Assembly: GCA_900095095.1 (NCBI GenBank) | Contig: FMBT01000520.1 | Location: 1-64,000, forward strand | Source: Fragilariopsis cylindrus CCMP1102 | Lineage: Eukaryota > Bacillariophyta > Bacillariophyceae > Bacillariales > Bacillariaceae | Length of the DNA stretch: 64,000 nt | Direction: 5' to 3' | Shown: positions 1 through 11,737 of the stretch, piece by piece | Layout: each line of letters begins with the position of its first letter | Position numbering within the stretch: position 1 is the stretch's first letter | Notes under the pieces: model-generated | The model's database searches: none | Told to the model about the DNA's origin: nothing | Seen by the model: only the letters and a program-made list of their open reading frames with translations | Position numbers and translations under genes: made by a program

Positions 1-203
1 TAGCTGCCGTATTTGAAGTCACTATGTGATTGTTAGGAGGAGGATCTTCATTTCTTCGATATCTCAACTTTGTCACAGGAGCAGTCAACCCAGTATATAG
101 CACCTTTTCTACTTTCCAATATGGATCCCATTTTAATATCTTTTCCCAACTTCGTTACACATATTCGCAGTAGGTAAATACCGGTGAAAGTCTAATGTAA
201 CAG

Positions 204-1695
204 ATGGTCGAGCATCAACAAAACCTGCAAACGAATTGCTTTGATATTATCCGCTGGCAATTGCACAGTAGTTACAGCTGTATCGGCCTTCAATGTTTCC
301 TTAGGACGAGGAACAGGAGGGGCAAAATTGTACTGATGTTGCTTCTATTAGACAGCACCGTTTCTGGTATATCTGTCGTATTATTTGTAACCGTTCCTTG
401 ACGTGGTGACGATGTTGGAGATGATGAAGATGATGACGACGAAGCTGATACAGCATTAAACGCCGTGGACGCCGAGGCTACAGTTGTTGATGCTGTTGCA
501 GACCTCACACTATTATTAGTCAACGATCTGTTGTTTGTTGTTGCTGTTGTTGAAGTTCTATTCATAGAAGGATGAACTGGTACATTATTGTTCTCTCCAT
601 TCCTCGGCGGGTGTTTCTTATTTTAGCAGCGTTGCCGGCACTTATGCTACGGTTTGGCTATAGTCCGATGGACGGGTACCGTAGCGGATCGTTTTTGATA
701 GGGAGGTGGTACAGCAGTAATAGTAGTAGTAGTAGATGAAGTAGTAGTAGAAGAACTTTTGCGAACCATCGAAGGATGTACAGCCGGAGGAGTGCTGTTG
801 TTACTGCTGTCAATAGCAACTGCAGTCGTCGAGGCGGATGCCGCAGATAACGAAGCACAGTCCTGATATTATTTTTAAGACTATTGCTTCTACTTCTACT
901 TCTACCGCTACTGTTACTGTTACTGCTGTTGATCTCTTTATTTCAGAATTGGTTGTTCTGTTCTTTGTCATTGATGGATGGGTTTGTGTGGTGCTTTTTG
1001 TATTACCCCTATCACTGTTAGTGCCGTTGTTATCTTCTCTATTTGATGTTGAAACCTGTGGACGAGAAGTCTCAGTATTAGTAAAGCAGAAACTCTAGCA
1101 GAATGTTGACCTGAACGATTGGGAGCAGCTGTAGTAGCAGTGCTTTGGTTGGTCGTCGAATTATTAGCGGTGATAGTAGAAGCGGAAAAATATTATTTCT
1201 TCCTATATATTTAACCTTCTTCCTCTGGTGATGATCACCATTTTCATTTGCTGTTCCTCCATGGTCACCAATTAGACGAAAATTTCACGAACGACGTCAT
1301 GTGATCGTCGCTGTACTTTTGGTGATATCTTTTTAATTATAGTTCGATATTCTTTCATAATCAATTCTAGTATTTCATCTCCAGCTTTTTCAGTATCAAT
1401 GGGAGTACCGGTAGCTGCTCTCTTGCTGCTGATAATATCTCAGATTGTATTCCAGTCAAAGATCGGATCTCCAGCAATAGAGCACGAACCACCGCCGGTT
1501 CGAGCGTGGTAACTTCTTTCCGTCGTCGATCCGCTACGCGACCAAAAATGACGTCGATGTTGTTTTCATCGTCGTCGTTGGATGCATTATTACCGTTGCT
1601 GATATTTCCACTACCACTACCACTACACTACCACTACCACTGTTGCCGTTGGTCCGCTTTCGTTTTCCAGTCTGTTGCTGCTGTTCTGGTGCCAT
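204..1695 (-). pseudogene. Broken low-complexity gene, unknown family
   Basis: On the minus strand an ATG at 1695 opens a reading that starts MAPEQQQQTGKRKRTNG and then enters a Ser-Gly repeat. Near 1615-1635 the repeat has lost one base. The continuation in the next frame reads an acidic stretch and IDVIFGRVADRRRKE. Further plausible segments follow in alternating frames (GDPIFDWNTI, then EILELIMKEYRTIIKKI, REIFV and RLIGDHGG), and then Thr/Ser/Asn-rich sequence down to about 204. No single frame spans the locus. The DVIFGR string faintly recalls the DVxCGRG start of the DUF6824 domain seen at 5133, but this is too weak for a family call. It could be a decayed gene or a real gene with several assembly indels. 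Confidence 0.35.
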
Positions 1696-2470
1696 CTTTC
1701 AGAATATAAAAAGTAACGTTGAAAGAAGAAGACCGTCAATAATAGTAAATCAACTAAAGTTTTTTTTCGAATTTTTTCCTACTTCAAAAACTATGGTTGT
1801 TTGAGATACTTTTCCAACTTGGGGAAAGTTATAGTCTAATGGTAAAATCCCTGGCAAAGTTGTGAAGCAATTCTCGTTTGTCGATTTGACCCAATATTAC
1901 TAAATTTCCCTATGATTAGTAACAGTTTCGACTGTGAGTATATGCTTACGGTACAATAGAAAGATATAACTTTGCTGTACAAATGATGTGTGTTTTGAGT
2001 TGTTTCGGTGGTCAGGCGACAATAATTTAAATGTGCTAAGCAAAGTATCGTGGCCGTGACAAAAATGAGGGAGTCCAAAACACAAAAAATTCAAAAGGCA
2101 GCTAAGCATTAGTAAAAACTATCACGCAAAACGCGCGAGCAACAGTCAACGACTGAACATTGTTGAACATCATTCAATAATACTACTAACGTGGATTTTA
2201 CAATTGTTACTCCGTGGGTACTGTACGGGCTACGCATTCTAGTCTGATCAATTTATTTTACAATTTGTATTAATAGAGATTACTGCTGAAGAAAACCTAC
2301 ACATAATTTTAGTTAAAGCAGTAGTATATGAGTTAAAAGTTCCACTCCTTTAGCATCAAACTTAGTAATATTGTAGATTTGTTCGATCCAACTACCGTAG
2401 CTATGATGATGATAATAATATATAACTTGAGGAAAAAAAAACTATTTCTTATTCTACTATATGTGTCATC
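1696..2470. other. Intergenic, no gene seen
   Basis: AT-rich spacer upstream of the broken minus-strand gene and downstream of the sulfotransferase gene. Frames of up to 80 codons exist but overlap one another, lack family features and have no repeat or splice context that would support them. Confidence 0.6.
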
Positions 2471-4444
2471 CTATTTGATTTCTGAATACTGCAGCTTATG
2501 TATGTCCAGAGCGAACTCGTACACCATCTGCTCATACTTTATATATTCAACGAAAATCTTGAAGAAGTCAGTGTCCTCTTTCAACTCGGCGAGAACTTCT
2601 GTGGTAGATATCTTACCTTGATTCCATGCTACCAACTTTCTACTACTACTACTATTACTACCACTACTACCGTGCTGTTCCTGGAGTCGACGTTGGCGAC
2701 GTTTCCTTCTTTTCTTCTTCTTCTTTGATTCTTCGTCCATACCAAAATAATTGAACACCGGTGTCATGATCTTCTCGTGGTCCAGGATATGCTGAAGAAT
2801 CTGCATGGATTCGGGCATCCGTTCTAACAGGCCAGCGACCACATTGTAGTGGACTAAATTGTGTTGGACGAACTGCATCATTTTTTCCGTCGACAGTTTG
2901 GAATTCTCTTTCTTTTGAGTGGGTGTGATCAGATACTTAAAGTACCCATCGGAATACTCTCCCTTGGACCTTGCTGTTGTCACAACTAATTTGATGTGTT
3001 TAATTATTTCTTCTTTTGTTGTAATCTTAGTCCTTGCGGAATATATTCGAGCACTGATATACTTGGTGGTAGCATCACGAAAGAACGTCACGTATCGATT
3101 CTTCACCAATTCGTCACTACCGTCACGAGTTTGGAGCCAATCTCCACTCCCTAATCGCATATGCCCACCATAAATATCAGTTTCTTTCTCTAGGAATGTA
3201 CTATTCACTTTTCCCCTCCCAATCAGTACGTGTTTACCATTCCGCGTCACTGTGTTTTTGAGAAAACATGGATCCCAATTTGGATTTTTCAACTGTCGAT
3301 TGGAATTCATGATTGTTTCTACTTTGGCATTACTACATCCAATGATACAGGCCCATCCCGCACCTTTGCACTTGCTAGCATACGTTGCAAAAAAGTGTCG
3401 TAATGTCGACCCAGCTGTTTTAAAAATATGAATAAATATCAGTTTTTCCTGTTGCTGCTGTTCCTTCTTATTCTTAGTCCGACAGTTCCATATAGGTGTC
3501 ACAGCAAGTTTGGCAAGCGATGACGTGTATGTCGTCGAAAGTTCTTGTTGTTCTTGTTCTGTCGTTATAATTGGCGTTTGTGATGATGAGGACCATAATA
3601 ATTCTCCAACTTGTGGGTGACTTTTTTTGGGGGTTCCTCGATACACAACTAGTCTACTGTTGTTAGAATCGAATGCTAGATAATGTTCTTCTTTGGAATT
3701 ACCTGGTGTTTTATTTTTCCAAACTGTCTTTCCCTTTTTAGAAGGTGTACCAATCCTTGTTATAAGATGTCCATCACCCTGCAAAGAAGTATAATAGTCG
3801 TTCTTTCCTATTACAGTGTTATTTGTTGTGGATGTACAGTCACTTTGCCATAAAACCTTACTAGTAGTAGTATCGACTGATGTTTCAGGGCTTTTTATTC
3901 TCCTGGGTGGTATTCCTTCATAGAGTATCAGATTACAATCGTGCACGTTTTGTGTCAAGTATACACCAAAAGATTCCAGGAAGAGAGTTTGACCACCAGG
4001 AAGAATAGGATGTTGCGATCCTAACATCAAGATATTGGAGTCAGTTATAGTAATAGTATTAATGGCATCAGTCGTCGAAAAATGTGGTAGTAGTGGCATT
4101 GCCGACTGTTCGATTGTTTCTTTCACACTATCAACAGCACTCTTCTTCGAATCGTTATTATAGGTGTTTTTGCCGTCATCTTGCTTGCGAATCGCCACAG
4201 CCACTGAAGATACATTATTATTAGACTGTAAAATAAGTGATGTATAATCCTTCGAATCAAACTGTTGCATTATTCCATATCGCAATATCCGATGTATAAA
4301 TAAAAAGGAAGGAGTAATCAATAGTAATCGATATGTTATATGCCAACAGATCCTAATCATCTTCTTTTTCGATTGTCTTGCTTGTGGTGGTGGGGAGGAT
4401 GATGATCCTCGAGGAACAGTCGTAGCTGATGATGATGATGGCAT
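2471..4444 (-). CDS. Bulb-type lectin/sulfotransferase fusion, type II membrane protein
   Basis: Single-exon gene of 657 residues from an ATG at 4444. A short basic cytosolic tail precedes one membrane segment (about residues 30-52), the usual plan of a Golgi type II enzyme. Residues about 136-285 hold three tandem beta-prism-like repeats: HDCNLILYEG then VLWQSD, LQGDGHLIT then TVWKN, and SNNSRLVVYRG then LLWSS. These match the bulb-type (mannose-binding) lectin fold, although the sugar-binding QxDxNxVxY motif is only partly kept. From about residue 335 comes a carbohydrate-sulfotransferase-like domain with a PAPS 5'-phosphosulfate loop FKTAGSTL (about 340) and a 3'-phosphate segment YVTFFRDATTKYIS (about 450-463). 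The likely role is PAPS-dependent sulfation of a glycan in the Golgi, with the lectin part holding the acceptor; this is inferred. A Lys/Arg-rich and Ser-rich stretch lies near the C-terminus. Confidence 0.8.
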   Translation of the reverse strand: MPSSSSATTVPRGSSSSPPPQARQSKKKMIRICWHITYRLLLITPSFLFIHRILRYGIMQQFDSKDYTSLILQSNNNVSSVAVAIRKQDDGKNTYNNDSKKSAVDSVKETIEQSAMPLLPHFSTTDAINTITITDSNILMLGSQHPILPGGQTLFLESFGVYLTQNVHDCNLILYEGIPPRRIKSPETSVDTTTSKVLWQSDCTSTTNNTVIGKNDYYTSLQGDGHLITRIGTPSKKGKTVWKNKTPGNSKEEHYLAFDSNNSRLVVYRGTPKKSHPQVGELLWSSSSQTPIITTEQEQQELSTTYTSSLAKLAVTPIWNCRTKNKKEQQQQEKLIFIHIFKTAGSTLRHFFATYASKCKGAGWACIIGCSNAKVETIMNSNRQLKNPNWDPCFLKNTVTRNGKHVLIGRGKVNSTFLEKETDIYGGHMRLGSGDWLQTRDGSDELVKNRYVTFFRDATTKYISARIYSARTKITTKEEIIKHIKLVVTTARSKGEYSDGYFKYLITPTQKKENSKLSTEKMMQFVQHNLVHYNVVAGLLERMPESMQILQHILDHEKIMTPVFNYFGMDEESKKKKKRRKRRQRRLQEQHGSSGSNSSSSRKLVAWNQGKISTTEVLAELKEDTDFFKIFVEYIKYEQMVYEFALDIHKLQYSEIK

Positions 4445-5132
4445 CGTTATTTATTTATTTGTTTCCGTCGTCTACTTTTTTGTCGCAAATAAAGCAAATA
4501 TAGATTTATCTATTCCCCTGCATGCTCATTGCAGCTATTGAAGGGTATGCTACTGACTTTCCTCTAATCGGTTGGAGTATGCTGATACAATATCTGCTCT
4601 GTTTCTCGCGATGGTCCATGTCCAACACCATCGTTTCCTTTTACAAGTTCGAAAGTTTTCGCTTTTGTCATTATTGTGTCATATTATTTCTACTGTACGT
4701 ATAGTACAGTAGGTTTATATGTTGCATACCGTATGAAAATGGGTCAAAGAAAGTGTAATGTTTGCTTTTCTTAAAAGTACGTCTGCTCATCATCAGACAT
4801 AGGCTACTAGTATATTCTACTAGTAAGATCATCTGCCTGCCTTGGACGCCACGATTGACAGATTTTTATAAAACGCAACTGCGTTCCACTTTTAACTTGA
4901 GAAAAAGGAGAGCCATCAAAACAATCATTTCGTCGTTCTTTACCTTATACTGTACCTTGAGCTAGTGTAGCTAGAACAACAATCAAACCAAATCAACACA
5001 ATATAAGAATAAGTCCTGCTGAATCCCAAATAACTTCTTGTCAAATTGCTGCCCCCCAGTACAAAACCAAAATCATCATCACGAACAACGCAACGCAATC
5101 ACAACAATAATAACAAAAATTATAACGAGACC
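4445..5132. other. Divergent intergenic region
   Basis: This region separates the minus-strand lectin-sulfotransferase and the plus-strand DUF6824 gene and must hold both promoters. No TATA-like or other conserved site could be assigned with confidence. Small frames here have no recognisable features. Confidence 0.5.
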
Positions 5133-6819
5133 ATGCTAAATAACAACAGTGCACAATTTCCTCCTCCGGTGATGTCTCATCATCGACCATTCGATCCGAC
5201 TATTACAAGTACTACTGGTATGGCACAGACCAATAATGCAAGTACTGCTGCTACTGCTACTGCTGCTGCTACTGCTGTTAATAGGGAAGCGGAAAACTCC
5301 AACCACCATCTCAATCCTCATCAGCAGCAGCATCATAATATCAATATCACTACCACTCCTGTCGATCCTATCAATCCTACTACTACTAGTAGTAGTAGTA
5401 GCAGACCTGCTGATGATGACATCACCACTACCAATACCAATACTGCTATTACTATTCTTCATCATTTCAAGAATGGGATTGAGGATATGATGGAGAGTGG
5501 TGGTGTGATCGAACCATTGCCCACGGATGTGATTTGTGGACGAGGGAAGATGACCTCGTCACATCCTGCCAATCGTCGATTTCGTGAATTAGTGGATTTT
5601 CATAAACGTGCCTATCAAAATTCAAAACGACGAGATGAAAAAACAAGAATTACCTGTGACCTGGTGGATCAATTACGTAGTGAAGGACGGTAAGTTTTGT
5701 TTTTAAGTTTTGATTGATTGAGGTTAATAATAAGTTAATATAAGAGTTATATACTGGCGCTGGCTGGCTGATTTGTTTGTTTGTTTGTTTGTTTGCGAAT
5801 TTTGTTCCTTGGTTAAACTGCAAACTTACTAAACGACTTTTTTGTTTTGTTTTGTATATATTCAATACTATATATATTAGATTCGTATTGTTTGATCCCA
5901 ACACGAAATTATGGCACGAAGTCTCAGAAGAGTATGCAAAGGAAAAAGTATCCCATTCTCTTCGAAGTCGTTCTTCGAGTGAACGTAATAACAGCATAAC
6001 TAACAACAACAATAATAATAGTAACAACAATAGTGATAACGACGATAATGAAACCAATGTCAATAAACATCGAATCAGTGACAATACTTCGTCCTCTGTC
6101 GCTACCAACACAACCATCACAACCGCTGATATTCCTGTCAATATTGTAAATAGAAGTACGAATACTGCGAACACTACCAGCAATATTAAAAACGTCAAAC
6201 CCAAGACAACAGCAGCATCAACATCATCATCATCATCAACAACAGTGATAAATCATAAGAAAAGAAGAAGAAGAATAATAGTAATAACAACAACAGTAAG
6301 ACGACTGTTCGTCGTGGTGCCAGTACGGCCAAGAATAAGCATCATCATGATATTACTATGCACCATATAACGCAATATAAACTACAACAACAGCAGCAAC
6401 AGCATCAGCAGCAAGAACATAGTCTAGGGGCTGATCATGATGAAATCGTTCGTCGTCTTATAGGTGATCAACAAGCATTACTCCGAGCTATGATTCAAAA
6501 GGAAACAGAACGTGTATTGACATCCGAAGTAGTGTTTGGTGGTGGTGGCGCAAGTAAGAATAGTAGTAGTAGTAGTGTTAGTAGTGTTACTTATCCCTCA
6601 TTATCATCATCATCAGTGGCAGCGGCAGCGGCAGCTGGATTGATAATGACTTCTACTACGTGCGCTAACGGAAATACTACTAGTGCTGCTACTAGTGCTG
6701 CATCTATTACTCCAATAACTTCATCCTCGTCTACAATGACTACAATGCCGAATACTACTGCAGCTTCGACGGCTTTGCCATCGCCACCACCAACAGCGAC
6801 GACCGTAACAGCAGTATAA
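5133..6819 (+). CDS. DUF6824-domain protein (diatom-type)
   Basis: The first in-frame ATG is at 5133; codons upstream back to 5046 lack an ATG. Exon 1 is 5133-5689 and exon 2 starts at 5881 after a 191-nt intron (gtaagt to attag) that splits an Arg codon. Asn/Thr/Ser-rich sequence leads into PTDVICGRGKMTSSHPANRR and FRELVDFHKRAYQ. Across the intron it continues as FVLFDPNTKLWHEVSEEYA, the core of the DUF6824 domain that is expanded in diatoms and of unknown function. The tail is Asn, Gln and Ser rich and contains DEIVRRLIGDQQALLRAMI, a likely helix. Between about 6262 and 6280 the reading must shift by one base to join the polyQ/helix segment. No GT-AG intron of normal size fixes this, so an indel is likely. 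A regulatory nuclear role is only a guess. Confidence 0.7.
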
Positions 6820-7063
6820 CGGGATTGCTGTTCATATTCAATTTAATGTAATTTATTTTCATTAATTAATTATATATAATTTATTTGATTTATTTTGGCA
6901 AGAGTATAAATGTATATTATTCAAGAATTCATTTAATAGTTTTACTTCTTATTTTGTTTGTCGTGCCTCAGGTATTGAAGCTTTACTTTGACGACATGAA
7001 GTGTCTGTTGCTGGTGTAGTACTTGTACTTATTTCATTACTGATTCGACGTTTTTACTTCTCT

Positions 7064-8638
7064 TCATGCAACTTCGTCATCGTCATCGTCATCATCGTCA
7101 TCGTCCAGATTGCAATCATCGTATGCCATCATGATATGACCACTAAGAAGATAATCATGGATGTAATTCGTTGTAGTGTTTGCTACAGCAGCAAGTTTTG
7201 CTGATTCGATGTCATCATTATCAATATCATCACAAATTTCAATTGGATCCATTTCTTCAGTAGCAGCAACTTTGGCTGTTCCACTAATTTTAAGATTTGC
7301 GATTTCTTCATCAATATCATCATCAGCGCCATCATCAACAGCATTTGGTTTGTTTGTTATTAAAGCTCTTGCACTGATGGCTGCAACTTCATCTGGATTG
7401 GTACCAATTTCCTTCAGTCGACGTTTCGCATCAGGATAATTTCCTAAAAATAAATCAATAGCTTGAAAGTCAATTTTAGCTGCTGCATCCGAATCACCTG
7501 TCGCTAATGAAACAAATAACGATTCAATACTAGAGTTAAGATCATTATCCTTATTGTTATTGTTGTTGTTGTTGTTATTGTCGCCATCATCATCATCATC
7601 ATCATCATTATCTGTCGACATTGATTTTGTTAAACGATTATAAATAATCTTCGATAGTCGTTTTTTCCCGAATTGATCACATGCCATTTCGAATGGTGTT
7701 TTATCAATCCCAACGCGCTTGGCTTGTTCTAAACGATTCGTATCAGTGAAGTCGTTGTTATGACTTTTATGAAAAACGAAACCAAGTTTATTAGGATAAT
7801 ATTTCATCCCCTCCAGAAAACATACTGAAAATGCTTCAATTTTATTCCTATGAGAACAATAATGGATCGGTAAAAAGTATGGATGTGACCCAATGACTGG
7901 ATCAAAGCATGGTTTAGTTAATGCTGTTGGATCCATTTCAATTAAAAATTGAAATCTCTTTTTCGGAAAATATGGCATTGCATATGAATTTGCACATAAT
8001 GCCATAACTAAATTATGATCTAACACATCTTCTTTTTTTAGCATATCCTTTTCAACCAACTTTTGTAATACACCACATAATTTTGTATCAGCTGCCTCAT
8101 GATAGTCCTTATCACGTTTATTAGTTTCAGATTTATCAAAACAAATGACTAACAATTGCAGCATATTCCATGGATTGTGCGGTAATGTGGTCAGCAGCCC
8201 CCCACGCTCCTCTGGTGGAAATCCAGCTTCTTGTAATTCGAATGCTAATGCAACCATAACAGGAATAAATGGTATAGCTTTTAAATTCAATGTCTCCGCA
8301 TCTCCTTTATATAATTGATGATAAATTGTTGGCGTCTCGCTACCAGGAGTTCTAATGCCACCACCACCACGTGACCCATCATTCTTTAATTGTGCTGGAA
8401 AGAATCGTAACATATGCTCAACCTGAGCATCTGTATCTCTATCACAATCTAAACCACCAGGACCAGGATCTATTTTTTTACGTGTTGGTCGCTGAGTACG
8501 TCCTCCGCCTCCGCCTCTTCCTCCTCCTCCTCTCGCTGCTACTAGTGATTCATCTGTGGTAGCAGCAGCAGCTGTAGCGCGACTCTTTTTATTTTTCTTA
8601 TTATTTGCACGCTTATTCTTATTTGTTCCATTCGCCAT
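7064..8638 (-). CDS. Ankyrin-like protein of diatom type
   Basis: Single exon, 524 residues, ATG at 8638. The basic N-terminus (Asn/Lys and Gly/Arg-rich) is followed by a globular part at about residues 70-340 with alpha-helical pairs. Segments such as SHPYFLPIHYCSHRNKIEAF and DKTPFEMACDQFGKKRLSKI read like degenerate ankyrin repeats (hydrophobic helix, then a TP-x-x-x-A type turn). Large ankyrin-like families of this kind are common in diatoms and have no assigned function. A poly-Asp/Asn linker follows near residues 345-365, and the protein ends in ten Asp residues and EVA. No signal peptide or membrane segment is visible, so a cytosolic or nuclear scaffold is most likely. The frame is clean. 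Confidence 0.6.
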   Translation of the reverse strand: MANGTNKNKRANNKKNKKSRATAAAATTDESLVAARGGGGRGGGGGRTQRPTRKKIDPGPGGLDCDRDTDAQVEHMLRFFPAQLKNDGSRGGGGIRTPGSETPTIYHQLYKGDAETLNLKAIPFIPVMVALAFELQEAGFPPEERGGLLTTLPHNPWNMLQLLVICFDKSETNKRDKDYHEAADTKLCGVLQKLVEKDMLKKEDVLDHNLVMALCANSYAMPYFPKKRFQFLIEMDPTALTKPCFDPVIGSHPYFLPIHYCSHRNKIEAFSVCFLEGMKYYPNKLGFVFHKSHNNDFTDTNRLEQAKRVGIDKTPFEMACDQFGKKRLSKIIYNRLTKSMSTDNDDDDDDDGDNNNNNNNNNKDNDLNSSIESLFVSLATGDSDAAAKIDFQAIDLFLGNYPDAKRRLKEIGTNPDEVAAISARALITNKPNAVDDGADDDIDEEIANLKISGTAKVAATEEMDPIEICDDIDNDDIESAKLAAVANTTTNYIHDYLLSGHIMMAYDDCNLDDDDDDDDDDEVA

Positions 8639-9443
8639 TGTGGGTAGATAGATGCATTCACTCTTTTGATTTTCTCTTCCTTATATGTTATATGGTATCA
8701 CTATGGTAGATGAGACAAATTTTACTGTACTAAAATAAAATAAATAAGACTGTAAATTACTGTACTGAAATTTCCCCAATATTCTATGCTGCTGAAATAC
8801 GCACGCGCTCTGTTTTTTTTTCATTTGACAGAGTGAAAAAATGAACTCTCACTTAAAAATAGACGTGACGTTCCAACCTCGAAAAAAACATGGAAACGGA
8901 ATCACAAACGAAAAAAAAAACTCCGCGATGCTATCGCGAGACTTTCAACGGTTGATCAACCGGAAAATACGAGCGCGAGCCCATTTCCAGCAGCCTCAAA
9001 TATTGACCATGCATTGATGGGCGACCAGAAAGTGTATTTTCTGATAAAGTAAGAGTAAATAAATTGCTTTTACAAGACAAAGGTCGAATGGAAATCTTTC
9101 GCTTCTAAAGGTTCTTCTTAATAATACTGGTTTAAATTTTAAATGCTTAGCAATAATTTTCTCCTTAATCTATATTTTAGACAATATCATAATGATCCTC
9201 ATTTCAGTAGTTGATAGAGAGCATGCGAGTGTATGTTGTGTATGTGTGCGTTTTTGACGTCAGACTAAACCCGTCATTGATGGAATATCAGCAAATTCCG
9301 TATCTGATTCTCTATATTTGTATAAAGTGACTCCATGCAGTAGTGATTTGTATATATGTATATATTGATTTGAGTTGTTGAACGAAATGGAGCGTTTCTT
9401 CTTCAGAAGAAACAATACACTCTTCAGAAAAAACGAAAAGGAA
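8639..9443. other. Intergenic, no gene seen
   Basis: Spacer between the start of the ankyrin-like gene and the 3' end of the elongase gene, both on the minus strand. It contains several A-homopolymers (8880-8925) and no supported reading frame or RNA. The promoter of the ankyrin-like gene should lie in its left part. Confidence 0.5.
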
Positions 9444-10726
9444 TTATAAATCCTTTTTGACTTCTCCAGAGGATTTTTTTGTTGATGCTGCCTCTTCGCT
9501 GGATTCGGAAGATATCGATGTCTGTTCGGGAATTGATCCATCCTCCGATGATGCGCTTGCATTTGATGACGATGACAACTTTTGTTGTTGTTCTTTTCTC
9601 TTCTTGGCGTATGCATTCGAATAGAATCGCATAAACAAGAAAAATAAACTAACCATTTCAAAGGTTTGTACAACAAAGCATGCATAATGTTTGGGTTGCG
9701 CATTACCTGCACGGTATACAATAACAAATGATATTGCTGTGTACACGACAACTGATGTAAATTGAAGTAATTGGGCTTGTGTCAAATATCGTTTCCACGG
9801 ACAACTAAATTTCAGCAAGCTTAATGTATAATACGAATACATCATGACATGTATACATGAATTTAATAATGCACCAAAGTACGCATCACCACCAGGATAG
9901 CATACCATTGCAAACCACCAGGCCCATGCAATAGAAACATGATGGTAAATGTGAAGGAAGGACACCTGATGAATTTAAAAAAGGAGGGTAAAATGATGTA
10001 GGAATTACGTTAGAGGAGGAAAGACAAAGGAAAATCGACCTACTATCTTTTAGTCATGAACGTCATCGACAGTATTGTCGTAAGCATATTCGGTTCTTCC
10101 TATTTCCAATATTTTTCTCACTTTCTCCCTCTATATCTTACCTGATCCATTCTTCCTCTTAATACCATAAAGAAGGTATCAAAAAATTCAAGATATTTGT
10201 CCATGTAATGAATATAAACAGCGAAAGTTGCACCACTATTTACTGTGTACAAATCGCCAATGAAGGGATGGCCTTTATGAACTAACGCATCAATAAATCT
10301 GTATATCATCCAACCATTCACTACAACTTGTCCAAAATTATAGATGACCATAGTTTCCTTGAGTAGCGTTTTAACATCCACTGTTTGTGACAGATATTTT
10401 TTTGATAGGAACCTTAATATTGGCAAAGCAAATAGGTAGGAAACAGTTAATGATAATGGGATTTTCCAACTATGAATTTTCGAACCGATCCCCGGTGCAT
10501 TTGATTCCTCATTTCCATGACCAAAGAACGCAATTTTCCCCCAAACACCAAATATAGTCACCATAATCGATGCACACATGTATCGACTGAATAAACTCGG
10601 TTGTTCCAAGACAATATCGAGAGGAGCTTTGCTTCCAACAGTATTATCGACAGTTGATGATGATGATGATGACGATTCTGATTCTTCCGGATTTATGGCT
10701 GTAGAAACAATCGTTGGACCACACAT
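9444..10726 (-). CDS. ELO-family fatty acid elongase (PUFA type)
   Basis: Two exons, 10726-10142 and 9965-9444, with a phase-0 intron of 176 nt (gtaaga to catcag), give 368 residues. This is the condensing enzyme (3-ketoacyl-CoA synthase) of microsomal fatty-acid elongation, embedded in the ER. Family marks are KYLEFFDTFFMVLRGR at about residues 182-194, the catalytic histidine box HIYHH at 200-204 just after the splice, and HVMMYSYYTLSLL, the HxMMYxYY motif typical of enzymes that act on polyunsaturated acyl chains. About seven hydrophobic segments are present. The C-terminus has a basic stretch (AKKRKEQQQK) and a Ser/Glu tail ending KKDL, which may act in ER retention. A delta-6 or delta-5 type substrate (C18 or C20 PUFA) is likely, but sequence alone does not fix it. 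Confidence 0.9.
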
Positions 10727-11737
10727 TTTATTTTATTTTATATTATATATTGATACTGTAGTTGTTGTTGTCGTCGTTGTCGATTACACAGCTAAATGCT
10801 TCTTATTCTAATTCTATCTCTTGTTTCTGTTTTCCTTTCTATTTGTTTGTTCGTAAATGAGTATGACAATGTGAATGATAAATAAGCCGACTAGAAACAA
10901 TGTATTTTATTCAGTATTCAGTATATAACTGTGCTGTTATGCTCTTCGTCAATAATCCAGATTAGAAAAGAGAACACGAATTGACGACGATGAGGCGGTA
11001 GCAGCTACAGTAGAAAGGGACGATACCGTATTCCAAAAAAAAATTGTTAGCTGCTGAGAGAGAGGATGTGGCTGAAAATTTGAGAACCACACTTTCAACT
11101 TCGTGTTGCTTGTGGTTGGTGCTCAAAAGTCTGACCGAGGATGTGTTGTTAAAGAAGTACCAGGTACGGTAGTGGTGTGAGCCAATCGCGGAATGAGGTA
11201 TTTGTTATGTTTTTAGTACTGTATCAGCGCCCGATGACGTAATTATTTCAATTTTACTTTGTCATGTACACGACTGGAACATCCAAAAAAATCGTAAATC
11301 AACAAAAATTCGCATCCCCCAGTGCGCGCGCGATTCATTTTCAAACGGCTTTCATCATAACACCGAGAATCGAAATGAGCTGAATCGATGAACGTGCGCT
11401 GGAGGATACGAATTTTCGCTAATTTACAATTTTTTTCAAATCCAGATGTTCCTGGAGCTGAGTGATGGCAACGAAGGCACGGAAGCAAGATATGGTCTGG
11501 ATGCGTGTACGATTGATTGCAAACCAAAACTGAAGAAATTTTTGATCCTACGGTAACCACAGAGCTTGTCTATTTGACCCATGCCAACTGAGTAGCATAG
11601 ATACCAAAGACGACACTCTCTCATATGTCGTATATGTATTACTGTAGAAGAGGTGAAGCGGGAAAGAGGATGCAGTGGCATCGAGATAAAATAGAAGAAA
11701 TACCGCGTACGTACGTACGGTAGAACCGCATAAAGAG
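10727..11737. other. Divergent intergenic region, 1 kb
   Basis: Lies between the minus-strand elongase and the plus-strand RETICULATA-related gene, so it should hold two promoters. Minus-strand frames at 11243-11681 are open but have no family features and conflict with one another. No repeat or RNA was recognised. Confidence 0.5.

Noticed and set aside
1812-1890. tRNA-like string GTTATAGTCTAATGGTAAAATC
   Set aside because: It resembles a tRNA D-arm, but no anticodon stem, T-arm or acceptor pairing could be built.
6245-6296. A 52-nt intron to explain the frame change in the DUF6824 gene
   Set aside because: The GT-AG pair does not restore the downstream frame, and alternatives would be under 30 nt.
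11243-11681. Minus-strand protein gene between the elongase and RETICULATA-related genes
   Set aside because: Two overlapping frames, mixed composition and no recognisable domain; the region is better read as a divergent promoter.
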